DNA from: Sinorhizobium shofinae
GTDB taxonomy: Bacteria; Pseudomonadota; Alphaproteobacteria; Rhizobiales; Rhizobiaceae
Reading direction: 5' to 3'
DNA: 64,000 nucleotides
Assembly (NCBI GenBank): GCA_001704765.1
Contig: MBFK01000093.1
Location: 1,955-65,954 of the forward strand
In this document: positions 63,725 through 64,000 of the stretch, piece after piece
Layout of the letters: the number at the start of each line of letters is the position of its first letter
Position numbering within the stretch: the stretch's first letter is position 1
Notes under the pieces: model-generated
Seen by the model: the letters and a program-made list of their open reading frames with translations, nothing else
Databases searched by the model: none
Told to the model about the DNA's origin: nothing
Translations under genes and position numbers: made by a program

Positions 63725-64000
63725 GTGACGCCGTGCGAACTGGAGGGTGCCAGTGCGGTTCGGTCCGTTTCCGCATCCGCGGCGAGCTCGGGCGCCCGTC
63801 GATCTGCCATTGCCGAATGTGCCAGAAGCAGTTCGGCTCGTTCTTTTCGGCCTTGGTGACAGCTCCGAAGGACGGGGTCGAATGGATGCGCGACGAACCC
63901 AGCTATTTCCAATCCTCCGTCAATATCGATCGCGGCTTTTGCCCGAAATGCGGGACCCCGCTAACCTACCGCCATCCGGGAGGTCTCGAAATCGCGATCG
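63721..64000 (+). CDS. second GFA-family protein, truncated by the window edge
   Basis: At least 93 residues, open at the right edge. It starts SDAVRTGGCQCGSVRFRIRG, then CHCRMCQKQFGSFFSALVTA and GFCPKCGTPLTYRHPGGLEI, with the same cysteine pattern as the previous gene. A tandem duplication is likely, since the first ~40 residues are very similar. The ATG overlaps the upstream stop by 4 bases. Confidence 0.85.
   Translation, partial: MSDAVRTGGCQCGSVRFRIRGELGRPSICHCRMCQKQFGSFFSALVTAPKDGVEWMRDEPSYFQSSVNIDRGFCPKCGTPLTYRHPGGLEIAI

Noticed and set aside
1-64000. Prophage, insertion sequence, integrase, CRISPR array or toxin-antitoxin locus
   Set aside because: No transposase or integrase motifs, no regularly spaced repeats and no island-like composition were seen. 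The tRNA-Ser has no adjacent integrase or repeated 3' end.

Overview
The window looks like a stretch of a Sinorhizobium/Ensifer (Rhizobiales) chromosome. Four things point there: high-GC alphaproteobacterial coding sequence; three copies of a RIME-type palindromic intergenic repeat known from Sinorhizobium; the rkpK-lpsL pair for UDP-glucuronate and UDP-galacturonate; and a RopA-type porin with the dapA-smpB-rpoZ-relA-acpS-lepB-rnc-era-recO housekeeping order. I see no prophage, insertion sequence, CRISPR array or integrase. The window is core chromosome with a few decayed genes.

Layout. 0.4-2.6 kb: a betaine/choline-type ABC binding protein and permease with no ATPase gene nearby. 2.6-5.2 kb: an EamA exporter divergent from an Lrp regulator, then a diacylglycerol-kinase-like lipid kinase. 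5.2-8.8 kb: a membrane sugar-transfer module (GT-C transferase, polyprenyl-phosphate GT2, flippase-like protein). 8.8-15.5 kb: AMP nucleosidase, a ynfA remnant, two 57-residue membrane or secreted proteins absent from usual ORF lists, a nu-class GST, a Sel1 protein, a HisC-like aminotransferase, a PilZ-like protein and tRNA-Ser(GCU). 16-20 kb: RopA porin, an alpha/beta hydrolase and a soluble lytic transglycosylase.

20.7-30 kb is housekeeping: dapA-smpB, rpoZ, bifunctional relA (rsh), a DUF3563 microprotein, DUF2062, acpS, lepB, rnc and era, many with 4-base stop/start overlaps. 30-36.4 kb: a GDPD phosphodiesterase, a glutathionyl-hydroquinone reductase gene broken by one missing base at its CPW motif, cfa and tex. 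37-41.6 kb: rkpK and lpsL, then an ArsR regulator divergent from SRPBCC and VOC genes with a clear operator inside the promoter, then an L,D-transpeptidase. 41.9-50.7 kb: recO, a PHO-box-controlled phoX, a very large DUF2339 membrane protein, an HD protein, a MOSC protein and an MFS transporter.

50.8-59.3 kb is an NAD region. nadABC sits behind a 13+13 bp palindrome, followed by sodC. Convergent to it is a six-gene leftward set ending in the likely repressor nadQ and including ygfZ, an HD hydrolase and a dual-specificity-like phosphatase. The end holds a TIGR02301 protein, a NUDIX hydrolase, a SRAP protein, a 55-residue basic protein, cysS and tandem GFA-family genes, the last cut by the window edge.

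No wholly new system is evident. The best leads are the paired small membrane proteins, the possibly linked UDP-GalA synthesis and lipid-linked sugar transfer genes, the frameshifted Xi-class GST, and several regulatory sites readable directly from the DNA.
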